Assembly (NCBI GenBank): GCA_036365515.1
Contig: CM070873.1
Coordinates: 40,121,807 to 40,185,806 of the forward strand
From: Torymus aiolomorphi
Taxonomy: Eukaryota; Arthropoda; Insecta; Hymenoptera; Torymidae
Reading direction: 5' to 3'
DNA: 64,000 nt
Positions 51,532-64,000 of this stretch are shown one piece after another. Below the pieces are notes generated by a model, which saw nothing but the letters and a program-made list of their open reading frames with translations, did not search any database and had not been told where the DNA came from. Every line of letters starts with the position of its first letter. Position 1 is the stretch's first letter. A program made the translations under genes and the position numbers.

Positions 51532-54500
51532 GTTCCATCCTATAATCTCTTTTGTTCTGCTCTTTCGTTTGCTCGCTTGCGCGCTCGCCCCCCGTTTTTC
51601 GCAGGAGGCTGATCTCTTTCTCTCTTTCTGTCCCTCTCTCGGTGGCGGTGGTGGTAGTGGTTTTTTGCCGGGAGTTCACGGTTTTTTTTTGCTGGGAGGG
51701 AGAAAAGGGGTGAGGCTGCAATAGCTCTGTCAGGAGATTTTGGATGGGAAGGTAATTGTTGCACGCGAGGGAGAAAAAGTCGCGGTTTGCGAGATGGAGC
51801 GCGCGAAGTGAGACGTCTGATAGAATTCACCTGCTATTATCTCGAACATAGGCAGAGCTAGATTTTCGAATTCACAATATATTTTGAGCGTGATATGTTT
51901 CACTCGCTTTTTTTGTTTTAAAAAATACAACGGATATTTAATGCGAAAATCTCGATATATCGCGAGAACTTTACCGACCCCTGGCACATTTCCAAACTTT
52001 TTCCATTTCCCGATATTGCGTTTTAAATTTTAAAAGCCATCAAAAAATCCGCGACGCATACGTTTATTTTTGAATTTCTATTTTAAATTCAGAAAATCAA
52101 TCGAAACATTCGGCAAACACACACCCCTTGTAGATAAAAAACTCCCCTGCGGTGGCAATATAGTTTTTTTGCCATGAATATACAATACTTGGAACAAATT
52201 TGATTTTTAAAAACTTTCATTATATTTTAACTTGTCATACTCAAAGGAAAATCACGTAATAGCTACTATGTAAAACAACTATAGAAGAATTATAATGATT
52301 ATCGTTCGCAGTAACTGATGGCAAAAATAATTGTAACAAATATAATAACTGATCAATAACTTTGCTGTTTACAAATATTTATGATACTGTTTATTAGGAG
52401 CTATTTCTATACACATGCACTTTACACCTCAGTTAAAAACCTCCGGCAGCATTTTGTCCGACAATTACTTTTTCCCTCGCGAAGCGCATCGCAGCCAGCC
52501 GGAAAAAAGCGTCGAATATACTATATCGCGCTTGCGCAGCCTATCCCTCCCCCATCCGATCATCCTTCCGGGCAACGCGCGACACATCGTCACACGCGCG
52601 CCCGATGACGACGGGATTCGCGAGCAGCAGCAGCAGCGTAAAGTAATTACAGCTCGCGCCGGCTGTGCTCCCATCGGACGTGACGCGCGCGCGCGCGTCG
52701 CGATTTCATCGGCAACGGGTAGCAGCGTTCGACGGGAATTATATTCCCGGGCGTGCGCGAATTACCGGGACGCCCGCTCGCCTCGTCCCAGCGGACGACG
52801 ACGACACACACAAATACACACGTGTGTGTGTGTGAGCGGGGAAAAATCCCCAGCGCGCGATGATCGCGAAATTACGCGCGGCCGGCCGCGTTTTTGCCGC
52901 GCTTGGGGACGGGTCGTAGTCGTCGGCGGTGGAGTTGTCGGAATATGGCCTGCAGATTTTTTCAAAGGGGTGGAGGAGTGAGATTGAAATGTGGCTGTGA
53001 CGCGCGCAATTGTTTTTGGAGGCGGCTGAAAGAATGGTGGTTTGGCAGATTTTTCCTTGTTGTTTTAGAGTAGGAGTTAGTTTATAATGCTGTCGTTAGG
53101 CTGATGTCTCAAATCTTTGTAGGTCGATACAAAATTAATTTAATTATGTTGCAATTTCAGAATATAGGCCGAAAAGGGGTATAGCAAAAAGTATGATTTC
53201 CGGGATTTCACTCAATTACATTAGTTGTTCTACTGTGCTAGCTGTAGGTACAAGCTACCAATCAAATAACTATCCTAAAGTAATCAAACTAATGAAACCG
53301 AAGAACCGTTACTAGTCTACCAATCCATCGGAACAACATCTACTCCCGAAGATACCGTCACTCTATCTCTCGACTTTGCTAAAAGCCGCACCTCTCCCGT
53401 AATCCTGCGTTCTAAAAATCGCCCAACAAAAGCCCAATCAATCCGCTGCGCTCTGGAAAAGCCATTGAATTAATTACTTACCCGAGCACAAAACCAACTC
53501 CGCGAGGGACGAAAACGTCCAGAAAAGTTTCTCCGTCATGCAAAAAACTCGCGCGATCGATCGCGGAAAATCGTATACGTATTCTCTCGTTAGAAACGAA
53601 GATTAATGACGCGAGTGCGAGCGCTAAATCGAGCGAAAAAATGAGAATGCTGAGTGGGAGGGGGAGAGGAAAGAAGAGTTTTCGATCGAGAAGAGGGAGG
53701 AGAAGACATGTATTATGTATGCCGAATAAATAGATCGAGCAAGCTCGAGTGAGCGAGCGAGCGCAGACTTTCCGATGAATTGTAAAAGCCGAAATTTAAT
53801 TGTTGAGGATAGAGAGAGGAGATTTAAGCGGGATTGTCTTGGGTTCACAGAAGTGACGGGGAATATCGCTTGGATAGTTTTGTAGAGTTTGAGAATTGGG
53901 TTGCTTCTTGAATATTGTGCATCTGTTATTGGGGTGCATGATATTTGAAGGTAATGTGGTGTATTTCATCATTATAACCATACTTTTAACAATATATACC
54001 AGTTGATTGGATAGTATCCTCCGGTAGCCTATAATTAAGACAGCAATTAGATATATGCTTTTATGGTTACGTCGAATGGGAATAAAAAATATTTTTTAAA
54101 TATTATAAGTTTTACACAACGCGATATAAATATTTGATTAATTTACATTAAAATTATCCTACAGCTTTCAACGTTATCAAACCAATTAGATCTTAAAGCC
54201 CACTAAACTCTTCCAAAAAGAAAGTAATTATTATCACTCTATAGCTATATAGCCAACCTCCACTACCATTCCTCTCCATCTTCGCTCCCCCGAAGAAAAA
54301 TGGAAATACGGTAATAGCCGCCGCGCGCGAGGAAACGCAGGAAGGAAATCGAAGAGCGAATGCGAACGCGCGCGGGCGAGCGAGCGCAAAAAGGAAAGAA
54401 CACGCCCGGCTAAAGTGTCCTTCGGAGGCAATAGAGCGAAAGCAAACGGTCCTACGGCGAACATATTGCCCCCCTTCTATTCCCGTCGCCAGAGGAGGGC

Positions 54501-56605
54501 AAATGCACGGTAATACGCGAGCGAGCGAGCGAGAGAGAGAGAGAAACTTCGGACGACGGCGTTTCTCGAGGATAAATCGCCGATGGAGAAACTCGCGGAC
54601 GCGAGGAAAACTTACTCGTATAGGCCGCGGCGCGTGCAGGGGGAGGGACGTGGTGTATTTTTTGGCCGACGTGCGCAGAGTCAGCGTTTTGGAGAGACGA
54701 AGGACGGGGAACGCGGGAATGCAAAGTTGCCGGATGCGTTTAGAGGGCGAGGGAAGTGCGCGCGAAGTAGGAGACTCTGATGCCTGTGGTATTTCTCTTT
54801 TTATCAAGCAATTTTTTTATTTTTAAGAGTACACGATTGGGGCAGCTGAGAAAAGTTTCCTACATTTATCAACAGAAGACTATGTAGGGTATATTTTCGG
54901 TATAATTGGATTGATTTTAAAGAGAAATCATCGCGCTACGTGCGACATGATACGTGGCGACGTATATATATACATTACACGATTGGCTTTCTGCCACACG
55001 GAACAACTTTTTTCCGCGCGACTTCAAGGCAGCGTGAAAAATGGCCCTCATGCCAAAAAATATTTCCTCCCATCTCAAACCCTTCGCCCGAAATATAACC
55101 CGACTACACCCCCCGCTGTACAAGAAATCCCACAATCTCCTCTAAAATCCCGAACGAAAAAAAAACCATTCCTTTTACCCAGAGAAAAAGGGACGGGAGA
55201 ATTCTCCTCCTTAGCATAACGACTTCTGCGCGTATCGTCGGCTGCAGCTCCGCGGAGAATTGAGAAATCGCGCGGCTGTTTTGATTAGGGACATTCGGAT
55301 GCGACCGTCCGGGCTATTAGCCGCCCCCCCCCGTTGCCTCTCGCGGGACCATCTCGTCGCGCGAGTTTCGCGCACTTTGGTCCGAGGGGGTTAATTTTCT
55401 TTGCTCCGCGGCATAGTTGTTGTAGTTTCGAGTTTTTAGTCGCTGTTATTGTTGTTACGGAGAGTACGCGAGTGTTGTGATTTCGTTTTGTGCCGCGGAC
55501 TTGATTAACACGGTGGATTCGACAAAGTTAGCTTTATGTGTGCATTTGTTTGGTGCTTTGTTTCTGCTGTTTTTTGTTATGGAATGTTAATAAACTAACT
55601 TTTCTGGGATAATATATTTTGTGAGCAACTTGGTGGTTCGATGTGATATGATTTTAATGGATAAAAGCCGACCTCTTCTTATCTCTTATTAGGCCAGAAA
55701 ATATCTATCTAGTAATTTTGTCCTTGATATCTCCAGCAGCACATTCTTCGTGCAGGTCACATTTGAAAACATTTTTTTTAAACGCAGATAACTGACATAT
55801 TACCCCAGGCTACACCTAACTCCTACTTACCGTACCATCTTTCTTTTCACATCTATTTTGCATTCAACTTCATCCCAATAACTCGCCACAAGCATCCGCA
55901 TAAACACCGGCCAACTCCGACATTCCCATTAAAAACCCACGCGCCGCCGCTAAAATCACTCGCGCAGCCGCGCACTTACCCCCACGCCCGCGCGCGCGTA
56001 TTAAAAATTTCCAAAGCTCGATTAACTCCCGCAGCGAAAGTTTTCAGCGTAGCTGAATTTTTCAGGGCTCGGATAAATCCCGCTCAACAAGTTCACGGGA
56101 GAGCCCGAGAAAGAGGCTCTCTCTCTCGTTTTCTCGTTAGGACAGCGCGGATTCTGTGGTTGCGGCGACTTCCGGTGGAATCTCAGTTCGACTTAATATT
56201 TCATGCGCGGATTGGCTGGTGTATCGCGGAATATATATATATATTTTTTTAAACTTTATTCTGTGTCTAGTTCTGACTTTCTCAATTTTGAATTTCCGCA
56301 GTTTATTTAACATTAGCTTTAGCAGTAAGAAATCCGGTCTTAAACTACAAGAGTTTTTCATTTATGAAACGATCGGCAAACTTTTCTTACTACACGTCAC
56401 CGTATTTTCAGCTCCATCCCGAACGATAACCTCAAGCCTCTCCGGAACGCCACTACACACATGCACACGAACCTTACAAAGCGGGTACCAACCCTCGCTT
56501 TTCAGAAAAAAAGGAAGAGAGTATCACCACTACCGCCGCCCACGCATCCCTTTTCGCGCATCATCGCTCCCCTCTTAAAAAAGGCAAAAGCAACGAAAGC
56601 TCCCG

Positions 56606-56608
<3 letters not shown>

Positions 56609-56657
<49 letters not shown>
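56609..56657. repeat. (CT)n microsatellite
   Basis: About 48 bases of CT repeat in a C-rich shoulder. Confidence 0.97.
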
Positions 56658-56659
<2 letters not shown>

Positions 56660-58017
56660 CCGCGTGAAATATTCAGAGGCACTTCTTCCGCGGCGGCGCA
56701 TTATTTACACCCTCTCGCAGAAGCGCGCAACAGCAGCAACAACAACGCCGACGACGACATTTTTCGTTGGGAAGCCTGCCAGTGACCCAAAAACTCTCTC
56801 AACAGCGGCGGCGGTGGCCGAATTAATACGTTATTACGGCAAGTTTCGCTGGCGCGCTGCCGAATTGCGATCGCGCGCGAGTCAATCTCGCTAATTTGTG
56901 TGTAGGCGCGGCGAGAGTAAGTAGACGCGAGGGTGGGAGAGAGAGAGAGGCTTTAATTGAAAATATTCGGCTGTGACGGGTCCGATAAGGATGTTTTTGT
57001 TGGACGCGCATGGCCTGCGAGCTTGCTGATTACGGCCCGAGGGGTGGGAGCCTGCGTGTGAATGGGGTGACGAAAGGTCGGATAGGCGCGCTGAACACGG
57101 GGTAGTTTTGAAAGGGTTAAAGGGGTTAGAAATTGTTGTGCGAATAAACTCACGAAGTTTAAACTAACTGAATTCTGATTAAAGAAATACAAACATGTAG
57201 AAATTGCTTGGATGATTTTCCAGCATAGAAACTAGTTTTGTATTTTATTTCAATTGTCGTGATGCCTAGCATCATAAACATGAGAACTTGTAAAATTCAA
57301 GTGCCTACGGTTTGACAGCCATTTTCAATACTTATTCATCCGGAAAATACACCGTTCACCTCACCGCGATTAAGCTACCGAAAAATTCAGATCAGCTTCT
57401 TTTCAAACAAGCGAATAAAGCTCTGATATCCAGCCAAGCCGCCCGCGAATTCATAGATTTCTCTTTAAATAATCCTTACCGCAACGAGTGCACTTGAAAT
57501 CACGCGCGCGGCCGGATTATCGTTCCGCCGAGTCGTACTCGGGGAAGCCGAAATCGTCATTTGAAATTCCGAAGCGGAGAGAGAGAGGCCCTGCTCGACA
57601 TCAAAGGGACCACCGCCACGCATAATGTATACGCGAGTAGAAATAGCTCGGCTGCGGTCAGCCACTCCTCGCTTTTTCCGCATGGCCGAATTCGCGGTCC
57701 GCGGGCGAATGGAAATCCGACGGTTATCGAGTGTAGTATCAAGTATTCCAGGACTTTTTTTAGAGGAGGAGGCTGGGCAGGAGGTGAATTTATTATTCGT
57801 TGGTATAACGTAGTAAGCCAATCGGAGTGGCTTTGAGGCTAGAAGCGCGACGACGATGTAGAGACGCTCGAGCTAAGCCACTTTCCGCGAATTTACGAAC
57901 TTGGGCCAAAAACCGAAACTTCGAAATTCCAGAGGCAGCGCGCGCAACTTCCAAAGCCTATTCCATAATAAATTACCCGGAAAGTGGCAACATCAAAAGG
58001 ACGATACGAACCTCGAG

Positions 58018-58089
<72 letters not shown>
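58018..58089. repeat. (GA)n microsatellite
   Basis: About 70 bases of pure GA repeat just before an AT-rich valley. Confidence 0.97.
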
Positions 58090-58094
<5 letters not shown>

Positions 58095-58526
58095 CGGAAA
58101 CCCGGTTAAAAAAAGTTTCGTGATTAGGTCTGATGCGACTGCAAAGTTTTGTGTTTGACAAAATGTGAAGTTCCAAACTGATTAGTCCTTCATGTAAATT
58201 GTCGGCAGAGCATGTAATGCTGTTATCTACTCGACTTTGGGAAATTTTTCCGAAACAGTATCAAAGCATGAATTTCGTAATCTTACGAAACTATTTTGGT
58301 TCAGCAGAGACAAAGTATAATATCTGAAACATTGCACATACACACCTATCAAGAACATAAATTCTCTCACTACACGACAAATCAGTACAGCGAGGCAGTA
58401 GCGCGCGACGAACTTCCTCCCGGCTGCGGCCAGTACAACCAGTTCAACAACCACTAGCACCACCAACGACGATATAACTCTCTTTCATCCGGTAATTAGC
58501 CAGCGACTAATACGCACCAACGAGAC

Positions 58527-58588
<62 letters not shown>
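58527..58588. repeat. (CT)n microsatellite
   Basis: About 60 bases of CT repeat with a single CACT interruption, on the left side of the next island after the valley that follows the GA tract at 58018. Confidence 0.97.
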
Positions 58589-58589
<1 letters not shown>

Positions 58590-59647
58590 CACAATCGAAG
58601 AGTTATCGTTGCATGCGATCGCCACCAGGGGGAGTATCTGCCTTCCGTGACGCCGGCCTTAATTAATTAACACACACGCGCGCGCTAGCTTGGCCATAGT
58701 AGGTATAGTGGCCGAATAATAATTATCGAAATGAACGATCAGTATCGCCGTTATGCGCTGGCCTGTGTCCGCGTGCACTCACACGTTGCCATTTATCCAA
58801 ACGACGACAGAGGCGACGCGGCGGATGGGTGTAATCTGAGCATAGAGTTTGGAGACCGGAAGGCTAATTGATTCGCGAATCTTATAGTGCGGATCTGTGT
58901 GGGAGGTTGAGGGAAAAGAAAAAGATTAGGTGAATGCTGGTAGAAGTTTGTGTGCGTATATGGTTTAATGTATTGTTATTTTTAGTTATTGACGATTGAA
59001 TTGGAAAGTTGATTTTAATGAATGTAATTGATTTAGGATGTTGTTCAAGATAACATTTTTTAATAATGTTAATGGAATTCATCTTCCTTAAAGCTTAACA
59101 AAGATACTTTCTATAAAAAAAAATCTATTCTATTCTTTCTAGAAGTTATACTCGCGAAAATGAAATAAAAGCTTGTTACAAGATATTTTCCATTCGTGAT
59201 GTACAAATCCCAAAGAAAATAAATTTTATGTCTTACAGAACGTAATAACAATCAAATGGAATACCAAAAGGCTATTTGTTAATTTCAACAATCAAAAAGC
59301 TTTAACTCATCGAAAACGCACTCTCGATCATCGAAATTTTCATCGTCTACCCAAATTACCAGCTGCACATAAACTTCTTCTCGAACCCCGACATTCGCAG
59401 GCCCACGCATATGCACACGCGTGACCATCGCCCGGCTATCCTAAACAAAGAACACAATAACGCTCATGTGCCCCGCACTCGGAGCTTAGTCGATTTAAAT
59501 ACTACTCTGGCCGCGGCACGCAGCTGTGCGCACGCGCACCAAGCGCAGGGACGGTATCGGGCGTAAAATTAGCATCGCGACATTAATGACAATGATACTC
59601 GGCGCACGCGTGCGCGACTGACCTTAATTAGGATTGCGCATAAAAGA

Positions 59648-59648
<1 letters not shown>

Positions 59649-59688
<40 letters not shown>
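59649..59688. repeat. (GA)n microsatellite
   Basis: About 40 bases of pure GA repeat on the right shoulder of a GC-rich island. Confidence 0.96.
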
Positions 59689-59691
<3 letters not shown>

Positions 59692-62509
59692 ATTGGAAGT
59701 AGACGCGGTAGTTGCTGGACTTAAGGCAAGTTCACAATCGTGGTGGTACTGGAGTGTATTTATTTACAAATGAAATTTGAAGCTGTGACATGGGGAAATT
59801 TGATATTTGCAGAAAATACACATGGTGTTTGTTTATGAGCAAAATCATTTTACATTTGATCGAATCGATAAGAAGAAACAGCCGAGTGTAGCATGACAAT
59901 ACTATCTTTCTTAACCATAAAGTAATTCATACGTACTTAAACTATCTCGAGATTTGTCCTCTTTGCAAGAAACAATATAATTTTACAAATCATAACTATT
60001 ACCTGTCTTAGCTACAAGTAACCCGATTGCAGACACCGACCAGTTGATTTCGCCGGCGCGTCGTCCCCTTGCGTCGCGCGTTTCTCGCCTCGCGATATTA
60101 AAGCCTGCGCAATCGCACACGTGGCGCACACACCGGCCGGGCTCCGATAATTGTGTGCCAATTAAATTTAACGACTGTCCATTATTCCGGTCTGCGCGCG
60201 TCGAGAGGCGCTCGGGGGTTGGATTTTTCAAGGGTTTCTCTGTTTGCTCGGTGCGTCTTGATGCGGTTGGATGGTGTGAGGCTTAAAATAAACTAATTCG
60301 TTACAGTGTTTGTATGGCAGAGGTACTTTTATAGATATGAAACATTTAAACAATCATTAGTAACCATTATTCGTTAAAATATTGCTGGTTAATTAATACA
60401 GCGCAGAATGATTTACATTTGAATAATAATGATTTGTTTGAATAACATTCATTTTGTGAATAATAACTCGACAAATAATATTTTATTTTGTTATACAGAG
60501 CGTATCGAGATTAACTGTGTATTTTAATAAACATATTCACGTGTTTATTCACCTGCATAATTAATGAAAAACTCAATTATTCTCAAACACCCTTATCAAT
60601 ATTCCCAAACAATATAATTTATTTACCAAAATCAATAAAGTTCAGTCACATCGACACTGGACATATTTACAATTCATTAAAAAAAACATCAAACCGATCT
60701 ATACATTTAATGGAATTTCTCTAAACTCCGATCCCCGGTATAAATTTCGTACCGCATAACCTTAATACGGTCCTGCGCGTCACGGCCTCGATTTCGCAAG
60801 CCCTAATACCGAAATTCAATGGCCCTTTGACGGGAAAGAGGGAGAGAGCCGAAGAAACTCCTCTCGATAAGTCGAGCGCGCGCGGTATGCTCGTTTTTGC
60901 GAAAAGTGCTTCGATCGCTCGAATTGCTACCTCTTTTTTGTAGGAGGGATTGGGTTTATGTGAAATTGTAATTGAAGAGGTACTGCGTTTCGAGCCATGT
61001 GTTGTCGAAATATGCAACCGTGAGTTTGAATGGGCTTCGAACTTTCAGAAATGTAAATAGATTGAATTTAAACCGGAAATGAATTTCTGGATGGACAAAA
61101 TTGTAAAGCGAAAATTCACGCGATATAGTATTATTATTCCTAAATTCAAATTGTATGATGTTTAGATTCATTACATGCGTTTATTATGTACTATACGCAT
61201 ATCAAGCTCAAACGTCCAACTTGGACAAAATATCTACTAAAAATTTGAAACTAAAATAATTCACGAATTTCTCTCTTAGTTCCTCTCCCAAAGTCAACCG
61301 GCACCGTAAAAAACTTTAATAATTTCTCTACTTACAGAGCGCACGGCACTTTCGTTGGCGTCTAAAAAAGCCTTGCCCTCTGTAAATTCCACTTCTTCTG
61401 TTCCACCGGCCACAGTTTTTTCTCCTCCTCATTTCGTTTTCGTCCGAACTGTTCGTTGTTTTCTCTCCTTCTTGCGTAGGGAGGAGGGGGAACAGGGAGA
61501 GAAAGAATCGATTTTAACCGAATCGCAAATATTTGAGAATCAAGACTTTATTACCGGATCCGCCTCTGGGCTTTCTTTTTCCTCTTTCTTTCTCTTTCTG
61601 TACTCGATTCGGACTACCAGACTACTTTAATATAGTTCCGGGCCACATACTGGCAAGAGAAAAAGGTTAGATGCCGACTGTTTTTTTTTTGTATTAATTT
61701 TACGACGATCAATTTTCATCGTAAAATGAATGAATATCATGAAAATAAATTGAAAATTATTTTCTTTCTACTTATTGATTTTGTGTGCATTTTGTTCAGT
61801 TACTAAATAAAGTAATAACATTTTAATCATTTATTAATTAATATTGGAAATCGATATTGTAATAAAAGGGACTTTAATTAAATAAATTTTGTTAAATACT
61901 GATATAAAATTGATGAAGGTGATGCATTAATTCAATAAAAGGGTTCAAAGAAATTGCTTTAAATATCAACGCGCATTGCCCCAAACAATAATGCGATAAT
62001 ACGATAAGAATTTCGCTTTATGGTTTAATGAATTTCGCATTTGATTAAATTGAAATCGAACAGTAGCCTTAATCTTTTTAAAATAGCTGTTTTTACATAA
62101 TTTACACGAGTTATTATTTTAATTGATGCAATCCACACCGGAGGTCACATCCATTTAAACTTGTTTCAATTAAAAAAATTTCCACCCTCAAACTAATCGA
62201 TAGTGGCTTTGAATTTACAATATTACCGCAGGAGATAATCTCATCGAAATTTTCCTCCTGAGCATTTGTCCCGTCATTAGATGCCTATGGGAGAATAAAA
62301 CGCAACTGATCTCGCGGAATGGAAGGAAACAACTCCGTCTCTCTCCGGGTGCGGAGACCGGATGCCCGGTCGTGTTGGGTCGGTTGGAAACTACACTCGC
62401 AGGGACGGAGGAACCTGGCAGTTATCGGCCTTGACGGAGGAACAGGAAGAACAGAGGGAGGGTAGGATAGTCAATGTGTACACGTATATGCTTAATATAT
62501 GTATATGTA

Positions 62510-62542
62510 TATAAAGGTATCAACACACAGAGTGACCACTAA
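62510..62542 (+). promoter_or_regulatory. Candidate TATA core promoter with leader-like sequence
   Basis: TATAAAGG at 62510-62517 and a CCACTAA initiator-like site with its A at 62538, spacing 28. The following 90 bases are rich in A and C and poor in G, as many insect 5' UTRs are. No coding exon is seen downstream within the window, so if this is a promoter the coding exons lie beyond it. Confidence 0.3.
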
Positions 62543-63986
62543 ACACCTAACAACCAACAACGAGAAGCAGCCAAACACCGAAACACCGATATAGACCAAC
62601 GACAACTATTACCAACCACAAGTCACATTGTGTTTGTGTGTATGTAGCGGAACTTAGTTGGAACAATTAAGATATACATTCGTGGCAGGAAATATATGTA
62701 TATGTATATATACGTAAACATAAGGAATATCGAACGATTAGAGAATTGTGTAACACGCACTCGTAGGATTGTAGTTAATGATATTACGTCTATGATCAAA
62801 TTTATTCAAACTGATTATCCATCATTTAAGTAACATATTTTTATCTTTCTGAGTGCGTGTTCACAAATAATAATTTGTCTAATGTACACCCACCGTCTGT
62901 AGATTCAATTTAAAGTTTCTTGAGACGTTCCACGATGTTAGCTAAGACTATCTTCAATTTCTCTTTAAAATTTCAGATAGAATCTATCATAGGTGGATGT
63001 AGAAGATATATACGTACGGATATCACTGTACTATGGGTATTATAGGTACCACAGTGAAAATAAAAGTTAGATATAAACAAAAAGGTTTACTAAGTTATAA
63101 GAGTGATTTTTGAATATCGATTTTCAATAAATATTAAATTCATGGTTTGAGCCACTGAACACGTTTCATGGTATTTTGATTGAAAAGCATCATCTACAAA
63201 TGATTTTTCAAGTTAGCGTGCAGTTGCTAATACCATGAATCTACTATAGAACAATATATTTGACATTAAACAACCAACAATAAAACCTGATATACTTTAT
63301 CCTTTATTCAACTTATCTGTCATCACCATTTAGCAATACATCAATGGCAATTCAGCCTTATACGAACAACAAAGTGGCGGAAAGTAAAATTAAAAGGAAC
63401 ATCTTTGACACATGACATTGACAAAATAAATTATAATATCACTGAGAATGTTAAACACGAGTAAACATTTTTCAATACTACAGAATAAATATTTACTTAA
63501 GACATCTAATTATATTTACTTAATTTAACGTCACTATAATAAAGTAAACATAATGTTAATAAAAATAAATATTTATTGAAAGTATTTATTGACTAAAACA
63601 TTAGTAGGTAAGAATAATCTTTGATTTCACTAAATTAAATTGCCAGTAATTATACTCCGCGGTTATGAGATATGAATAAGAGATTGTAATAAAATCAAAG
63701 ACTTTTCATCCATGTCTGTCAAAAGAAATATTTACTCACATTCAACTCTTATTTCCAAGTGCTAAATATTAGTAACATGAAAAAAATATATATATAATAT
63801 ATACGTCCATAAAATAGATATAATAGATTCCAAGGGCAGATATAAAACAACGACAATAGGACGACATATTCAATAATAAACATTGATATATATATAATAA
63901 TAATAATAATTCTGAGACAAGAGACACCGAATTAGGGGAGACATTGCTTGACATGTGGACGTACCGCCAAAAGTAAACCGAGATCG

Positions 63987-64000
63987 AGCAGCAGCAGCAG
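63987..64000. repeat. CAG triplet run cut by the window edge
   Basis: Four CAG units at the very end. Could be the start of a polyglutamine-coding exon or a plain microsatellite; the window does not show which. Confidence 0.5.

Larger units (their letters stand above)
44314..54100. other. Gene-poor, CpG-rich region with strongest skew pattern
   Basis: No supported exon. GC-rich islands near 44480-44860, 45000-45240, 45530-45880, 46280-47100, 47140-47800, 48040-49030, 49420-49890, 50130-50660, 50750-51830, 52440-53060 and 53400-53960, separated by AT-rich valleys. The C-left/G-right shoulder pattern is clearest here. It includes an ATC triplet run (45506-45531), CT tracts at 47230 and 51476, and CAG/AGC runs near 51160 and 52625. 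The 188-codon frame at 52415-52981 looks like CpG-rich noise. Confidence 0.5.
54101..64000. other. Gene-poor right end of the window
   Basis: No supported exon. Islands near 54290-54790, 54950-55520, 55860-56200, 56410-57120, 57480-58110, 58380-58880, 59400-59740, 60040-60280, 60720-60960 and 62230-62480; AT-rich from about 60290 to 60720, 61020 to 62220 and 62680 to 63980. Long GA and CT tracts are listed separately. The last 1.3 kb is AT-rich with ATAT/TAA runs and ends in a CAG run cut by the window edge. The 204-codon minus frame at 54193-54807 has no recognisable domain. Confidence 0.5.

Noticed and set aside
52415..52981. 188-codon open frame, plus strand
   Set aside because: CpG-rich sequence with Arg/Ala/Pro-rich product, no domain, no splice context; stop codons are simply rare in such composition.
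54193..54807. 204-codon open frame, minus strand, longest in the window
   Set aside because: Product is Arg/Ser/Phe-rich without motifs, overlaps equally open frames on both strands, and the GA/CT content explains the lack of stops.

Overview
The window is nuclear DNA of an arthropod, most likely an insect and plausibly a hymenopteran. This rests on short introns with GT/GC..AG borders, frequent CpG (unlike vertebrate DNA), very many CT/GA microsatellites, small foldback transposon relics, and a tandem S1 protease family with conserved intron phases. The species is inference; no marker gene fixes it.

Only two blocks contain recognisable genes. (1) 9495-15538, + strand: a complete 20-exon ABC transporter of subfamily C, closest in my judgement to ABCC5/MRP5, 1297 residues with reading frame kept through every junction. 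Its second nucleotide-binding domain has lost nearly all catalytic motifs and its first has lost the signature motif, so it looks like a preserved gene with a disabled ATPase. Two of its introns start with GC. (2) 22890-29335, + strand: four tandem chymotrypsin-family serine protease genes, each with six exons (or the remains of six) and the same intron phases. The first (22890-24063) and third (25926-27121) are intact. The second (24448-25449) is a pseudogene: stop in the signal peptide, a (TG)n tract over a splice acceptor, a stop in exon 5, and no catalytic-serine exon. The fourth (27359-29335) has a frameshift just before the active-site serine and a Ser where mature proteases need Ile/Val.

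The remaining ~50 kb (1-9494, 15539-22889, 29336-64000) has no coding exon I can support. It holds microsatellites, an AT-rich dispersed repeat (about 5434-7560), and several inverted-repeat elements: 6609-6773, 19900-20013, 27487-28132, 40196-40640 with a second hairpin nested in it, and 44076-44311 with a TA duplication. The long right-hand stretch may be a regulatory desert or the introns of a large gene; a few TATA-type core promoter candidates occur, the best outside the genes at about 62510.

The most unusual non-gene signal is a recurring strand asymmetry: kilobase-scale GC-rich islands, each with a C/A-rich left shoulder and a G/T-rich right shoulder, separated by AT-rich valleys. It repeats with one polarity many times across the gene-free DNA, and CT versus GA microsatellites tend to follow it. 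I found no RNA genes, CRISPR arrays, viral genes or intact transposase genes.
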